Positions 26,278-35,129 are shown, counted from the first letter of the stretch. The stretch is DNA of 64,000 bases from Pseudomonas sp. LBUM920 (GCF_003852315.1 NZ_CP027762.1:2957501-3021500); one strand, 5' to 3'. Translations and numbers: made by a program. The notes: a model not told the origin generated them from the letters alone.

Positions 26278-27864
26278 TTAGAACACCACGCCCTGGCTGC
26301 GCAGGTAATCGTCGTAGGTGCCGCTGAAGTCGATCACGCCGTTGGCGCTCAACTCGATGATGCGGGTGGCCAGCGACGATACGAACTCACGGTCGTGGCT
26401 GACGAAGATCAGCGTGCCCGGGTAGTTTTCCAGCGCCAGGTTCAGCGCTTCGATGGATTCCATGTCCAAGTGGTTGGTCGGTTCGTCCATGATCAGCACG
26501 TTCGGCTTTTGCAGGATCAGCTTGCCGAACAACATGCGGCCTTGCTCACCACCGGAAATCACCTTGACCGACTTGAGGATCTCGTCGTTGGAGAACAGCA
26601 TGCGGCCCAAAGTGCCGCGAATCATTTGTTCGCCTTGCGTCCACTGACCCATCCAGTCGAACAGGGTGACGTCGTCTTCGAAGTCGTGCGCGTGGTCCTG
26701 AGCGTAGTAGCCCAGTTCGGCAGCGTCGGTCCACTTGATGCTGCCGGCGTCCGGGGTCAATTCATTGACCAGGGTGCGCAGCAGGGTGGTCTTGCCGATA
26801 CCGTTCGGGCCGATGATCGCAACACGCTCGCCTGCTTCAACCTGGAAGCTGAAGTCTTTGAACAACGGCTTGCCGTCGAAACCCTTGGCCATTTTTTCGA
26901 CCATCACGGCCTGGCGGTGCAGCTTCTTGTTCTGATCGAAACGGATGAACGGGCTCACGCGGCTCGAAGGCTTGACCTCGGCCAGCTGGATCTTGTCGAT
27001 CGCCTTGGCACGGGAAGTGGCCTGCTTGGCTTTGGAGGCGTTGGCCGAGAAGCGGCTGACGAACGATTGCAGCTCGGAAATCTGGGCTTTCTTCTTGGCG
27101 TTGTCCGACAGCAGTTGCTCGCGGGACTGGGTCGCCACGGTCATGTACTCGTCGTAGTTGCCCGGGAACAGGCGCAGCTCGCCGTAGTCCAGGTCAGCCA
27201 TGTGGGTGCACACGCTGTTCAGGAAGTGACGGTCGTGAGAGATGATGATCATCAGGCTGGAGCGCTGGGTCAGGATGTTTTCCAGCCAGCGGATGGTGTT
27301 GATGTCCAGGTGGTTGGTCGGTTCGTCGAGCAACAGCACTTCAGGGTCGGAGAACAGCGCCTGGGCCAGCAATACGCGCAGTTTCCAGCCTGGGGACACT
27401 TCGCTCATCGGGCCGAAGTGTTGCTCCAGCGGAATACCCAGGCCCAGCAGCAGCTCGCCGGCGCGGGATTCGGCGGTGTAGCCGTCCATTTCGGCGAATT
27501 CGGTTTCCAGCTCGGCCACGGCCATGCCGTCGTCTTCGCTCATTTCCGGCAGCGAGTAGATGCGGTCGCGCTCAGCCTTGACCTTCCACAGCTCTTCGTG
27601 GCCCATGATCACGGTGTCGAGCACGGTGAATTCTTCGTAGGCGAACTGGTCCTGACGCAGTTTACCCAGGCGTACGTTCGGCTCGAGCATGACCTGGCCG
27701 CCGGACGGATCAAGGTCGCCGCCAAGGATTTTCATGAAGGTCGACTTGCCGCAACCGTTGGCACCGATCAAACCATAACGGTTGCCGGCGCCGAATTTGA
27801 CCGAGACATTCTCGAAGAGCGGCTTGGCGCCGAACTGCATGGTGATGTTAGCTGTGGAGATCAA
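26278..27864 (-). CDS. ybiT: ABC-F family ATPase YbiT
   Basis: 528 residues with two ABC ATP-binding domains. Walker A motifs are GANGCGKS near residue 34 and GPNGIGKT near 352; Walker B/LDEPTNHLD and MDEPTNHLD motifs are both intact, with the linker containing FVSRFSANASKAKQATSRAK. ABC-F proteins of this class act on the ribosome as translation factors rather than as transporters. The first signature is SEVSPGW, usual for YbiT. The start is TTG (27864), preceded by AGGTAAAG. The prophage integrase ends only 20 bp upstream. Confidence 0.95.
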   Translation of the reverse strand: MISTANITMQFGAKPLFENVSVKFGAGNRYGLIGANGCGKSTFMKILGGDLDPSGGQVMLEPNVRLGKLRQDQFAYEEFTVLDTVIMGHEELWKVKAERDRIYSLPEMSEDDGMAVAELETEFAEMDGYTAESRAGELLLGLGIPLEQHFGPMSEVSPGWKLRVLLAQALFSDPEVLLLDEPTNHLDINTIRWLENILTQRSSLMIIISHDRHFLNSVCTHMADLDYGELRLFPGNYDEYMTVATQSREQLLSDNAKKKAQISELQSFVSRFSANASKAKQATSRAKAIDKIQLAEVKPSSRVSPFIRFDQNKKLHRQAVMVEKMAKGFDGKPLFKDFSFQVEAGERVAIIGPNGIGKTTLLRTLVNELTPDAGSIKWTDAAELGYYAQDHAHDFEDDVTLFDWMGQWTQGEQMIRGTLGRMLFSNDEILKSVKVISGGEQGRMLFGKLILQKPNVLIMDEPTNHLDMESIEALNLALENYPGTLIFVSHDREFVSSLATRIIELSANGVIDFSGTYDDYLRSQGVVF

Positions 27865-27865
27865 T

Positions 27866-27890
27866 TACTTTACCTATCAATAGCTTAGGG
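27866..27890. other. Left prophage/host junction (probable attL zone)
   Basis: The ribosome-binding site of ybiT (host) and the stop codon of the integrase (phage) are 10-20 bp apart. The crossover must therefore lie in this interval or inside the integrase 3' end. No tRNA is present. The core cannot be defined because the right junction lies outside the window. Confidence 0.5.
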
Positions 27891-29078
27891 TGCGCTTATT
27901 TGAGCTGGGACCAATTTGGGACCAATCTGGAGCTTTTCCATTTCGCTCCAGTCCGAGCTTGAGTTGATCCAACGCGCATAAGTCGAGAGCAGCATCTGCA
28001 CACTATGGCCGAGCTGCTGGGAGATGAAGGCGGGGTTCATGCCAGACATAATGCATATTGTCGCATAGGTGTGACGACAGTTGTATGGCGGCCGACGACG
28101 GATATTCAGAGCGTTCAAAGTCGGAATCCACTGCTTGTGCAGGTCAGATGTCTGTTTCACGTACTCCGAGTTCTTTGACGGCGGGAAAATGAAGGGCGTT
28201 TCCAGCACTTTCCCTTTGCCTTTTTTCCGACGCTCCGCGTACTCCCTGGCAAATTGCAGGGCGTGCATGGCCCGGTCATTCAACAAAACGAATCGGTCTC
28301 CGCCGGTTTTCGTGCGTTCCACCACTTCCCCCAAGGCGATCCCGCGACATACGTGGGCCGTCCTCTTCTCTTCGTCAACCGCATCCCAGCGCGTCGCCAG
28401 GGCTTCGGATAGGCGCATCCCCGTAAAAAAAACAAACTCAAAAAATGCCGCATAGATCGTACTGGGCCAGTGACTGTGCTCGTACATTTTGGCGATGATC
28501 TGGTTTGCCTCGTCTAGGGTGAACGGGTCGATTTCCTTCTTAATACGCTTGGGCAGCTCCAGGATCGCCGCCGGGTTCTTTGGGATCAACTCCTCAGACA
28601 CAGCGGAGTTCAGTATTGTCGACAGCTTCGAGATCGCGTTGCGCTTCACCCCTGGCGACTTCCACTCCCTGGAAGCCATAACCCGGCGGAGCAGCGTGGT
28701 GGTGATCAGGTCGATCCGCACCAGGGCCAGCCCAGGCATCCAGTACCTGTTTAGCGCTCCCTTGTAATTCCCCTTCGTGCCGGCCACTACCTCGCGGCTA
28801 TCCAGCCAGAGCTGAGCGTACTCGCCGAAGTTGATCTTCCCGCCGGCGACGTTGCTGGAACTGGGGAATAGCTCGGCGTACTTGTCGTCGTCGAGCAACC
28901 CCAGCTTGATCAGCCCCTTTACCTGATCAACAACCTGTGAGGCTGATTTGATTCCTTTCTGTGTCGCGGGATAGGGGAGCGTTTCACTGCGCCGGCTGCC
29001 GTTCCACATAAATCGGATGCGGATCGATCCGTGGTGGAGGTCCATTCCTGCGGGCAGACCCACTGACTTTCGAGCCAT
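27885..29078 (-). CDS. int: Phage tyrosine recombinase (integrase)
   Basis: 397 residues. The catalytic domain shows Arg222 (TGMRLSEAL), the second Arg335 in YNCRHTYAT (Tyr replaces the usual His three residues before it, as in many phage integrases), His358 (QQLGHS) and the nucleophile Tyr368 (STYARW). An N-terminal DNA-binding region precedes it. It inserts and excises the phage at the attachment site next to ybiT. The start at 29078 has a good AGGAGATAT site. The 5' end overlaps the excisionase gene by 160 bp in a different frame. Confidence 0.95.
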   Translation of the reverse strand: MARKSVGLPAGMDLHHGSIRIRFMWNGSRRSETLPYPATQKGIKSASQVVDQVKGLIKLGLLDDDKYAELFPSSSNVAGGKINFGEYAQLWLDSREVVAGTKGNYKGALNRYWMPGLALVRIDLITTTLLRRVMASREWKSPGVKRNAISKLSTILNSAVSEELIPKNPAAILELPKRIKKEIDPFTLDEANQIIAKMYEHSHWPSTIYAAFFEFVFFTGMRLSEALATRWDAVDEEKRTAHVCRGIALGEVVERTKTGGDRFVLLNDRAMHALQFAREYAERRKKGKGKVLETPFIFPPSKNSEYVKQTSDLHKQWIPTLNALNIRRRPPYNCRHTYATICIMSGMNPAFISQQLGHSVQMLLSTYARWINSSSDWSEMEKLQIGPKLVPAQISAP

Positions 29079-29263
29079 TCGTAATATCTCCTGATGCTGT
29101 AGATGATTCTGCTGCCATGCTTATTCCAGACGCCAAGAGGTATCTGGTTCCTGGCTCGCTTTGAGCGCAGCGCCGCAATAGTGGTGCCGAGGATTTCGGC
29201 CATTTGCGCCTCGGGAACCTTGTCACCGGTGACGCCATCGTTCAGTTGTTCTGCCGCTGACAT
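28919..29263 (-). CDS. Excisionase-like DNA-binding protein
   Basis: 114 residues. The central part (MAEILGTTIAALRSKRARNQ ... SRIIYSIRRYYEWLESQW) is a MerR/Xis-type winged helix-turn-helix as found in Pseudomonas prophage excisionases. It would bend attachment-site DNA and favour excision by the integrase. The last 53 codons overlap the integrase start in another frame, and that C-terminal tail is poorly structured in appearance. The arrangement xis-int with overlap is usual in phages. Confidence 0.8.
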   Translation of the reverse strand: MSAAEQLNDGVTGDKVPEAQMAEILGTTIAALRSKRARNQIPLGVWNKHGSRIIYSIRRYYEWLESQWVCPQEWTSTTDRSASDLCGTAAGAVKRSPIPRHRKESNQPHRLLIR

Positions 29264-29265
29264 AT

Positions 29266-29487
29266 CTACCTCCCGCCGGCCGCAGTGGGCCGCACCGTCT
29301 TGATGATGTGAACGATGAAACCGAAGGTGATCAGCAGCCAGGCGCAGGTGCCGGCGATGGCGTAGAGGATGTCGGCCTTTTCACCGTCCTCCAGAAGGCA
29401 TGGGCCGATCCAGAAGAGCCAGCAGCCGCTGCCGACCAGGTACAGCAAAGCGCCCAGCAGGATCAGGGTGAGTTTGAATGCGAACAT
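29266..29487 (-). CDS. Small two-span membrane protein
   Basis: 73 residues with two hydrophobic helices (FKLTLILLGALLYLVGSGCW and AGTCAWLLITFGFIVHII) separated by an acidic loop. No function is known. It ends 2 bp before the excisionase start, so the two share a transcript. The 190 bp upstream to 29676 shows no convincing gene. Confidence 0.65.
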   Translation of the reverse strand: MFAFKLTLILLGALLYLVGSGCWLFWIGPCLLEDGEKADILYAIAGTCAWLLITFGFIVHIIKTVRPTAAGGR

Positions 29488-29676
29488 GTAGTGTCCTTGC
29501 CGCGCTGGGCGGCTTAGTAAAATTTTTATATGGCGGAGTGGGTGCGTCGTGCTACTTTTTTGGTTGTTCGCTCAACCAGTGTTTACAAACTGCAGCCTTA
29601 CCGGGGGACTTGCATCTGGCTTGAGCGAGCTCTTATTCAAAGCTGTAGTGCGCCGCGCTGGGCGGTAGAAGGTGGG

Positions 29677-29958
29677 TTAGTCGGTTCGGAAGACTTCGGC
29701 GCGAATGGCTTGCCAGTCTTGCTTGGTGGTCACCGGCTCATGCCCAAACCACCGTTCCGCCTGTTTCGCCAAGTCCTCGCGGGCCTGCCTCCAACCGCCG
29801 CCACGACGAAGCGCGCACACTCGCACTTGGTCGCCGAGCGATTTGCACTTCCCGATCTTCGTTTCTGCGCAAATAAACATGCGTGCATACCTCGCCCGCC
29901 GCTCACCGGCAGGCATGTAGGGGGTTTGGGTTAGGGCGATGTGGTCTGAGCCGCCCAT
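29677..29958 (-). CDS. Hypothetical phage protein
   Basis: 93 residues from the ATG at 29958, preceded by a GGGAAAG stretch. It is rich in Arg and Cys in its middle (ARMFICAETKIGKCKSL) and has no recognised domain. It overlaps the upstream small gene by 28 bp. Confidence 0.5.
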   Translation of the reverse strand: MGGSDHIALTQTPYMPAGERRARYARMFICAETKIGKCKSLGDQVRVCALRRGGGWRQAREDLAKQAERWFGHEPVTTKQDWQAIRAEVFRTD

Positions 29959-30158
29959 ACAGCTTTCCCTTGCTCGGTCGCTTGGAAAAGAGATCCATAT
30001 GCCGATGTTCCAGCCGATCCGCACCATTTCAGCAAGCCAAGGTCTTCAAGCTTTCCGGTAGTGCGCGTGTGCGACGATTTGTAGAAATTCGGAAGACTGC
30101 TCACTGCGACACCGAGCACTTTCAATTGCGCGGGCGACAATCGCGGCGCGCGTTTCAT
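29931..30158 (-). CDS. Small phage protein, possible winged-helix
   Basis: 75 residues from the ATG at 30158. The pattern LSPAQLKVLGVAV ... TGKLEDLGLLKWC resembles a short winged-helix or phage regulatory fold, but no catalytic motif is visible. Its start overlaps the stop of an 18-codon gene in ATGA. Confidence 0.6.
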   Translation of the reverse strand: MKRAPRLSPAQLKVLGVAVSSLPNFYKSSHTRTTGKLEDLGLLKWCGSAGTSAYGSLFQATEQGKAVWAAQTTSP

Positions 30159-30211
30159 GGCCTCGGCCCCTTGTAGATGAAGACGTAGGCGAACCAGAGG
30201 GTGGCGATCAC
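30155..30211 (-). CDS. 18-residue hydrophobic micro-ORF
   Basis: GTG start at 30211, stop at 30155, encoding an 18-residue peptide (VIATLWFAYVFIYKGPRP) with one hydrophobic stretch. It overlaps the preceding gene's stop in GTGA and the following gene's start in ATGA. That double overlap suggests it is translated, at least as a coupling leader. Confidence 0.4.
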   Translation of the reverse strand: MIATLWFAYVFIYKGPRP

Positions 30212-30948
30212 GACTTCCTGCTCCGGGTGACATCCTCTTCGGTGACGATGTGCGGCGTAACGTCCTTGATCGTGAAGAACACCGGCTGGCAATGCTTGCG
30301 AGCCCACGCCATAAGTGGCCGCATCGCCCGTTCCAGATCCGCCTTCGCCTTTGCGTCGAGTGTTGGGTAGTTGTCCGCCCACTCGCCCGCGTCGCTGTCG
30401 TAAGCGCGCTCGCTCATGTGGTCGAGCAATTCACTTTGGTCTGGCAGAAAGGCCGCCGGATCGTCCTTGCATTCAGTTCCGCGATAGACCGTGCCGCCTT
30501 CGTACAAGCCCAAGCTGAAGCTGGCCGGGTGTCCATCTCCATCACTGTCATGGCCATAGTGGTCCTTCAGCAATTCATCAAGGCTATCGTAATCCCAAGA
30601 ACCATTCTCACCTGTGAGCGACCACTTCTCGCCGGTTGCGGGCGCTTCATAGTCAGGAATCGCGTTCGCAGCGGCAAAAGGCAGGGCAGCCCGGAACTGT
30701 TCCAGGTACTCGCTCGGCTTCGATCCCCAGCGATTAACCAGGCACTCAGCATCAACCGCTGAACCTTCGCCTTCAGGCTCTCCAGACGGTTCACCCGGCA
30801 CCATGAAGAACTCGCGCTCGACATCGTGCAGAAGATCGGAGAAACGTTTGGTGTTTTCGATGTTGGCCAACAGTGTCGACAGTTCGTGGTTTGAGCTGAG
30901 GCCGAACACGTTGTAGATGGCGGTCAACTCTGGCTTATGCTTGGGCAT
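30208..30948 (-). CDS. Hypothetical acidic phage protein
   Basis: 246 residues from the ATG at 30948, preceded by GAGGA. It is strongly acidic in the middle (LLKDHYGHDSDGDGHP). No domain is recognised. It sits in the leftward early operon between the integrase end and a short stretch of opposite genes. Confidence 0.6.
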   Translation of the reverse strand: MPKHKPELTAIYNVFGLSSNHELSTLLANIENTKRFSDLLHDVEREFFMVPGEPSGEPEGEGSAVDAECLVNRWGSKPSEYLEQFRAALPFAAANAIPDYEAPATGEKWSLTGENGSWDYDSLDELLKDHYGHDSDGDGHPASFSLGLYEGGTVYRGTECKDDPAAFLPDQSELLDHMSERAYDSDAGEWADNYPTLDAKAKADLERAMRPLMAWARKHCQPVFFTIKDVTPHIVTEEDVTRSRKS

Positions 30949-31079
30949 GACTTCGTCCTCGCCGCTATAGCGGCTGACTTTCGATAGATTGGGAGTGATT
31001 AAAAAATCTTTTTGAATGGGTATATCGCTGAGATTCGCCTCGGTCGCATAATCGCCGCCTTAACATCAGGGCGACGCAG

Positions 31080-31412
31080 ATGAGAAACAGAGGCAAGGTT
31101 TTCTGGAATTGGGCGGACCCCGCGATTCACACTCGATCCGTGGATGAACGGCAGCCAGATGGCACATTGCTGAATGTCCAAGTGCGAATGTCACTGCTCG
31201 GCAGAACCGAACTGTTTATAGGTGTTTACGGGCCGGATGAAAGGATGCTTTTTGAAGAAGCTCCAGAGTCAGCACCAGGAGAATCTATGACAGCGGCTCT
31301 GGCGAGGGGGCTTGATCAAGCGCGCCGAAAAGCCCCAGGCGCTCTTCGATCAGTTTCGAGCCGCAACCCAGAGAAGCTTCCTAGAGCTGGTTCCAAACAA
31401 GCGAAGCAGTAG
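31080..31412 (+). CDS. Hypothetical protein (cargo orientation)
   Basis: 110 residues, with AGGG 8 bp before the ATG. It is oriented against the early operon, which suggests accessory cargo. The central part (VRMSLLGRTELFIGVYGPD) reads as beta strands. No function is assigned. Confidence 0.5.
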   Translation: MRNRGKVFWNWADPAIHTRSVDERQPDGTLLNVQVRMSLLGRTELFIGVYGPDERMLFEEAPESAPGESMTAALARGLDQARRKAPGALRSVSSRNPEKLPRAGSKQAKQ

Positions 31413-31508
31413 ACCGTCGATTGCGGGGAACGATTACCATTACGCTTTGTCATCCGTTTGATGGGTACGACACGGAGTCTCCGGCTAGGCCTGTCGCAAG
31501 GCGAATCC

Positions 31509-31715
31509 ATGAGCGGTTTAGATGACTTCAGATTCAAATCTCACCACCTCTTGATCGAACTCGATGCGGCCACCAGCAAAATGATGATGATGGTTTCAGC
31601 AAAGGAAGTGGCCGGCGTTGATTGGGATGCTGCTACGCTTCGCCATCACCACGCGTTTGAGGCGTGGAACTCATTTCTCAATTCGTCAGACGTTACTCCA
31701 AGTGATCAAGGCTGA
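31509..31715 (+). CDS. Small hypothetical protein
   Basis: 68 residues from the ATG at 31509 with AAGGCG upstream. A Met-rich stretch (KMMMMV) follows a helical N-terminus. It follows the previous plus-strand gene by 96 bp and may share its transcript. Confidence 0.45.
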   Translation: MSGLDDFRFKSHHLLIELDAATSKMMMMVSAKEVAGVDWDAATLRHHHAFEAWNSFLNSSDVTPSDQG

Positions 31716-31794
31716 TTTGATCGCTAGGGGATTTTTGGCTGCTGGATTTGAAGGGGAAGGGGTTACAGGTTTGCAGTGGAGTACGGATGTACTC

Positions 31795-32268
31795 CTATCG
31801 GGATTTGGCAGATTCTTCCTGCTTTGCCTGGCGCGCCTTGAAGCGTTCGTAAGGCCCGCCTGGCAGAGAGGCGATGGCGTTAGCTGCTTTGATAAGCAGA
31901 TTGCCCTGCTGCTCCAGAGCCTTCGGTATGAAGTGTTTGAAGCGGCTGCCGGTCGGGTAATAGGTGTCGTAGGCTAAGCGGCTACAAAGCGTGGAAGCCT
32001 CATCAAGTCCGCAGCTGCGGCCATACGCGTGCAGCCTATCGCGCTCCTGAGTCAATTCATCGATCCGCTCATCCGCTGCGGTCAGGCGCTGTTGCAGCTC
32101 TTTCTCTCTGCGTTCTGAGGCGGCGCACCGCTCGGCAGCATCCAGAAATAGGCGGGTGGCGTTATCAAAGTCTTCCGCCTGGACAACCCAAGGCTGGAAC
32201 AGCGCTTTCGAAACGCCCTCGACTCCTGGAATGAAGCCTTTTAGCTTCCATCGCATTACTTCGGACAC
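31795..32268 (-). CDS. Coiled-coil phage protein
   Basis: 157 residues from a GTG at 32268, preceded by AAGGAAAT. Residues about 45-85 form a heptad-rich helix (ERREKELQQRLTAADERIDE). Similar proteins accompany early genes of Pseudomonas phages; the function is unknown. It lies 45 bp downstream of the methyltransferase gene. Confidence 0.65.
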   Translation of the reverse strand: MSEVMRWKLKGFIPGVEGVSKALFQPWVVQAEDFDNATRLFLDAAERCAASERREKELQQRLTAADERIDELTQERDRLHAYGRSCGLDEASTLCSRLAYDTYYPTGSRFKHFIPKALEQQGNLLIKAANAIASLPGGPYERFKARQAKQEESAKSR

Positions 32269-32313
32269 AGTAATTTCCTTGCCGGGCCATGCCCGGGCGG
32301 TGGAGTGGGGGAG

Positions 32314-34326
32314 TTACGCGGCGAGGCGATGGTAAAGCTCGATGATGTCGGCGGCGTTAGCCCTGACCAGGGCTTCAGCTTCGTCCGGACAAACGCTGTT
32401 GCCTATGAGTCTGACCTGATTCGTCTTGTTGATCGGCAGCCACTGCTCGGCACCGGTGGCTGGATCAACGAACAGGCCTCGGTCGATGATGTAGTTCTTG
32501 TCGAACCCTTGGGCGGCCTTCAGTTCTGGCGGCTGCAGCATGCGCAAGGTGATGTCCACCAGCACGTAGCCGCCGATCATGATCATCTCGGCCGGCTCTT
32601 TGAAATGCTCCGGCAGATGCTCGTGCATGAAGGCGGCGCAGCGCCGGGCGCCATCCATCTGTTCGGGCGTCAGCGTATCCGGCACCTGAACCACTTCGAC
32701 GAGGGCAACGCGGTCTTTTGTGGGCAGCGTGTGCATCGGCTCCGTCAGCGAAACGCCGCCCTTGTCGCACCCGTAGTACTTCACCAGGTACGCAGTGGCC
32801 AGTCGCTGGTTGGCCCCTGACTGGCAGATCGTCGACGTTGGCTGGTATGCCGATCGGCCGTCGCCTTTGTAAAATCCGCCGTTGGCCTGCTCGAAGAATG
32901 CCGCCGTCACCGCGTGGTGCCCGGTGCTGGTGGCGACCACGGCCAGAGGCCCGTCAACATCGGCCCCCACAGATCCCTTGCGCAGCGTGACCATGTTCGC
33001 CGCCACGATGCCGTGACGCGCTGCACCGGCTAGCACAGTCTGCGCAGGATCATCAGGCGAGCTTCCAACGGCGTTCTGTCCGAATGCTGTCATGTGCCCA
33101 CAGACAATGGCCTGCTCGCCGCGATTCGCGCCGGTGACCGTGCGTGCCGACTCGTCCGGTGAGTATCCGCTGCGTTCCCCGTGGTGCGTGAGGTGGGTCA
33201 GGTGACACGCTGCCATCGCGAAATGACCACCTTTCACCTGGGCAACCTGAGTGCGCAGTGCTTCCTGCACGTCGAAGTTACGTTGCGATGACCCATTGGC
33301 GCATTCGGTGAGGAACGGCGCCGCCACGGGCTGCACCAGGCCGTGATGGGTTCCGCCGGCGCTGATGGTTGAAATCGAGTCATCCACGCTGTGTGTGCTG
33401 GTGTGCGCTTCCGACGTCCCGCGCATCGGCACAATGAATGGCTTCTCACTGGTGATGACGTGGCGCCACATGCCCTTGGCCACCCGGCGGCGCGTATTCA
33501 GTGCCATGGGCTTGTCCCGGAAGATCGTCTTACCCAGGTTGCTCCAGTCAATGCACTCGGCGGCCGTGCGCCAGGGCAGTTGTTTCGCTGTCGGTTTCTT
33601 GTGCCGAACTGGCTCAGGCCAAACAATCGGTAGGCCATCGCTACGCGCCACCAGGTAGAGGCGCTTGCGGATAGTTGGTGCGCCGGCGTTCGCCGCGATC
33701 CGCTCCCGCCATTCGACGTTGTATCCCAGGCCCCGGACCAGGTTTTCCACCGGCACGAAATCACCGATCGACTGCAGAACCTCCGGCATGTCCGGGTGAT
33801 CGGCTGGCAGGCCGGTGCTGAGCGCCGCAATGAATGACTTGAAGGTGCGCCCGCGCTCAGCCTTGATCGGCTGACCGTCTTCATCGATTGGGCCCCAGTC
33901 GCAAAACTCTTCGACGTTCTCCAGGAACATCAGGCGAGGCCGGGTGGCATGCGCCCAGCGAACAACGACCCAGGCCAACCCGCGCACGCCACGGTCGCGC
34001 GGTGCACCGCCTTTGGCTTTGCTGTGATGGCGGCAGTCCGGCGACGCCCAGAGAATGCCAACGGGCTGCCCGCCGGTGGCCATGACCGGATCAACCTCAA
34101 ACACGTCGGCGACGTAGTGCGCGGTTTTGGGGTGATTGGCGCGGTGCACGGCCAGGGCAATCGGGTTGTGGTTTACTGCCACGTCCGGCTCTCGGTACGC
34201 CCGGGCAATACCGGTGCTTGCACCGCCGCCGCCGGCGAACAGGTCCACCACCAGTTCTTTCTGGAATGGCAGGCCCATGCTCGGCTGTCCATGGATGAAT
34301 TGGGGTTTCTTCTGTTGTGCGGACAT
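32314..34326 (-). CDS. Phage DNA (cytosine-5) methyltransferase
   Basis: 670 residues from the ATG at 34326. All signature motifs are in order: DLFAGGGGAS (28-37, S-adenosylmethionine), catalytic Cys98 in SPDCRHHS, ENVEEF, IRKRLYLVA, LQPPELKAAQGF and the closing QVRLIGNSV. It methylates cytosines in phage DNA, probably to evade host restriction. The target-recognition region is unusually long and contains a series of degenerate repeats (finding listed). No cognate endonuclease is adjacent, so it is an orphan enzyme. Its leader shares a repeated sequence with two other sites. Confidence 0.93.
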   Translation of the reverse strand: MSAQQKKPQFIHGQPSMGLPFQKELVVDLFAGGGGASTGIARAYREPDVAVNHNPIALAVHRANHPKTAHYVADVFEVDPVMATGGQPVGILWASPDCRHHSKAKGGAPRDRGVRGLAWVVVRWAHATRPRLMFLENVEEFCDWGPIDEDGQPIKAERGRTFKSFIAALSTGLPADHPDMPEVLQSIGDFVPVENLVRGLGYNVEWRERIAANAGAPTIRKRLYLVARSDGLPIVWPEPVRHKKPTAKQLPWRTAAECIDWSNLGKTIFRDKPMALNTRRRVAKGMWRHVITSEKPFIVPMRGTSEAHTSTHSVDDSISTISAGGTHHGLVQPVAAPFLTECANGSSQRNFDVQEALRTQVAQVKGGHFAMAACHLTHLTHHGERSGYSPDESARTVTGANRGEQAIVCGHMTAFGQNAVGSSPDDPAQTVLAGAARHGIVAANMVTLRKGSVGADVDGPLAVVATSTGHHAVTAAFFEQANGGFYKGDGRSAYQPTSTICQSGANQRLATAYLVKYYGCDKGGVSLTEPMHTLPTKDRVALVEVVQVPDTLTPEQMDGARRCAAFMHEHLPEHFKEPAEMIMIGGYVLVDITLRMLQPPELKAAQGFDKNYIIDRGLFVDPATGAEQWLPINKTNQVRLIGNSVCPDEAEALVRANAADIIELYHRLAA

Positions 34327-34333
34327 AGGGGAT

Positions 34334-34374
34334 CCTCGCCGGCTGGCGTGATTGCTCAATTTGGTTTATTTGTG
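34334..34374 (-). repeat. Repeated leader sequence, copy A
   Basis: On the minus strand it gives the leader AATCACGCCAGCCGGCGAGG just before the methyltransferase start. Related copies lie at 35041-35102 and 37977-38036. Confidence 0.65.
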
Positions 34375-34408
34375 TTCTGCCCGGCATTTCGCCGGAAAGG
34401 AGATAGTG

Positions 34409-34642
34409 ATGGCGACAAATCGGGAAGGTGCGCTTGAGATTGCGCTGATTGGTGTTCTTGCGGCTGCCGATCAGCAGGGCCTTGATCTGAAAGGTCTCGG
34501 ACTGCACGCGAAAGAGCTGATCTCCTTGTATCCGAGTGAGTCCTTAAATAGCGACGAGCGCGTGGCCCGTGCGGTTAATGAGATCGACAAAGCATATGCC
34601 AAGGTTGCCGAGGGGAAGCGGTTGTCTGGTATTTCTGAGTAA
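34409..34642 (+). CDS. Small hypothetical protein (cargo)
   Basis: 77 residues from the ATG at 34409, with a strong AAGGAG site. A helical, acidic sequence (ALIGVLAAADQQGLDLKGLG). It is the first of the plus-strand genes inserted among leftward early genes. No function is recognised. Confidence 0.6.
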   Translation: MATNREGALEIALIGVLAAADQQGLDLKGLGLHAKELISLYPSESLNSDERVARAVNEIDKAYAKVAEGKRLSGISE

Positions 34643-34647
34643 TCTGA

Positions 34648-35037
34648 TCAAGCCGCCTGGCTTTCCAGCTTCGGCGGCCACTCCGAAAACCCCACGCGTG
34701 GTGCCTTCGTCTTCGGGTTGATGATCGGTTCGCCCTGGGCGTCGACCAGCGTACGCTTGGCCTTTATTCGCATGTCGCGGCACTTACTGCCCTTGCGTGC
34801 CAGCTCAATGAAGTGCTCTGCATACTGGGGTGCGTCGAAGAGCGGGCTGAGCTGCTTTACCCTGACCCCCCCCATGATCTGTTCGGCCTTCTGGGTGACC
34901 TTGATCAGCCAGTCATCAACCGATAACTCAATCTTGTGTCCGGGCCGCTTCGGGTCGGGCCGCGTCGTTTTGACAGTCTTCCGGGCCTCAGCCATGGCGA
35001 CATCGAGGGTCATTCCAAACACTGCAAAGGTGCTCAT
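34648..35037 (-). CDS. Hypothetical early phage protein
   Basis: 129 residues, basic and without a recognised domain. A GGAG site lies 8 bp before the ATG, within the repeated leader copy B. It reads like a conserved DNA-associated early protein (PDPKRPGHKIELSVDDWLIK). Confidence 0.65.
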   Translation of the reverse strand: MSTFAVFGMTLDVAMAEARKTVKTTRPDPKRPGHKIELSVDDWLIKVTQKAEQIMGGVRVKQLSPLFDAPQYAEHFIELARKGSKCRDMRIKAKRTLVDAQGEPIINPKTKAPRVGFSEWPPKLESQAA

Positions 35038-35040
35038 GGG

Positions 35041-35102
35041 TCATCTCCAAGCGTGCGCCCGCCTCGCCGGCTGGCGTGATTCGTTGATATGGGGTATTTG
35101 TG
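35041..35102 (-). repeat. Repeated leader sequence, copy B
   Basis: Minus-strand leader of the preceding gene: AATCACGCCAGCCGGCGAGG then CGGGCGCACGCTTGGAGATG. It is nearly identical to copy C over about 40 bp and shares the core with copy A. Confidence 0.65.
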
Positions 35103-35129
35103 TATTTCAAATACAGCGAGGGACCGCAG

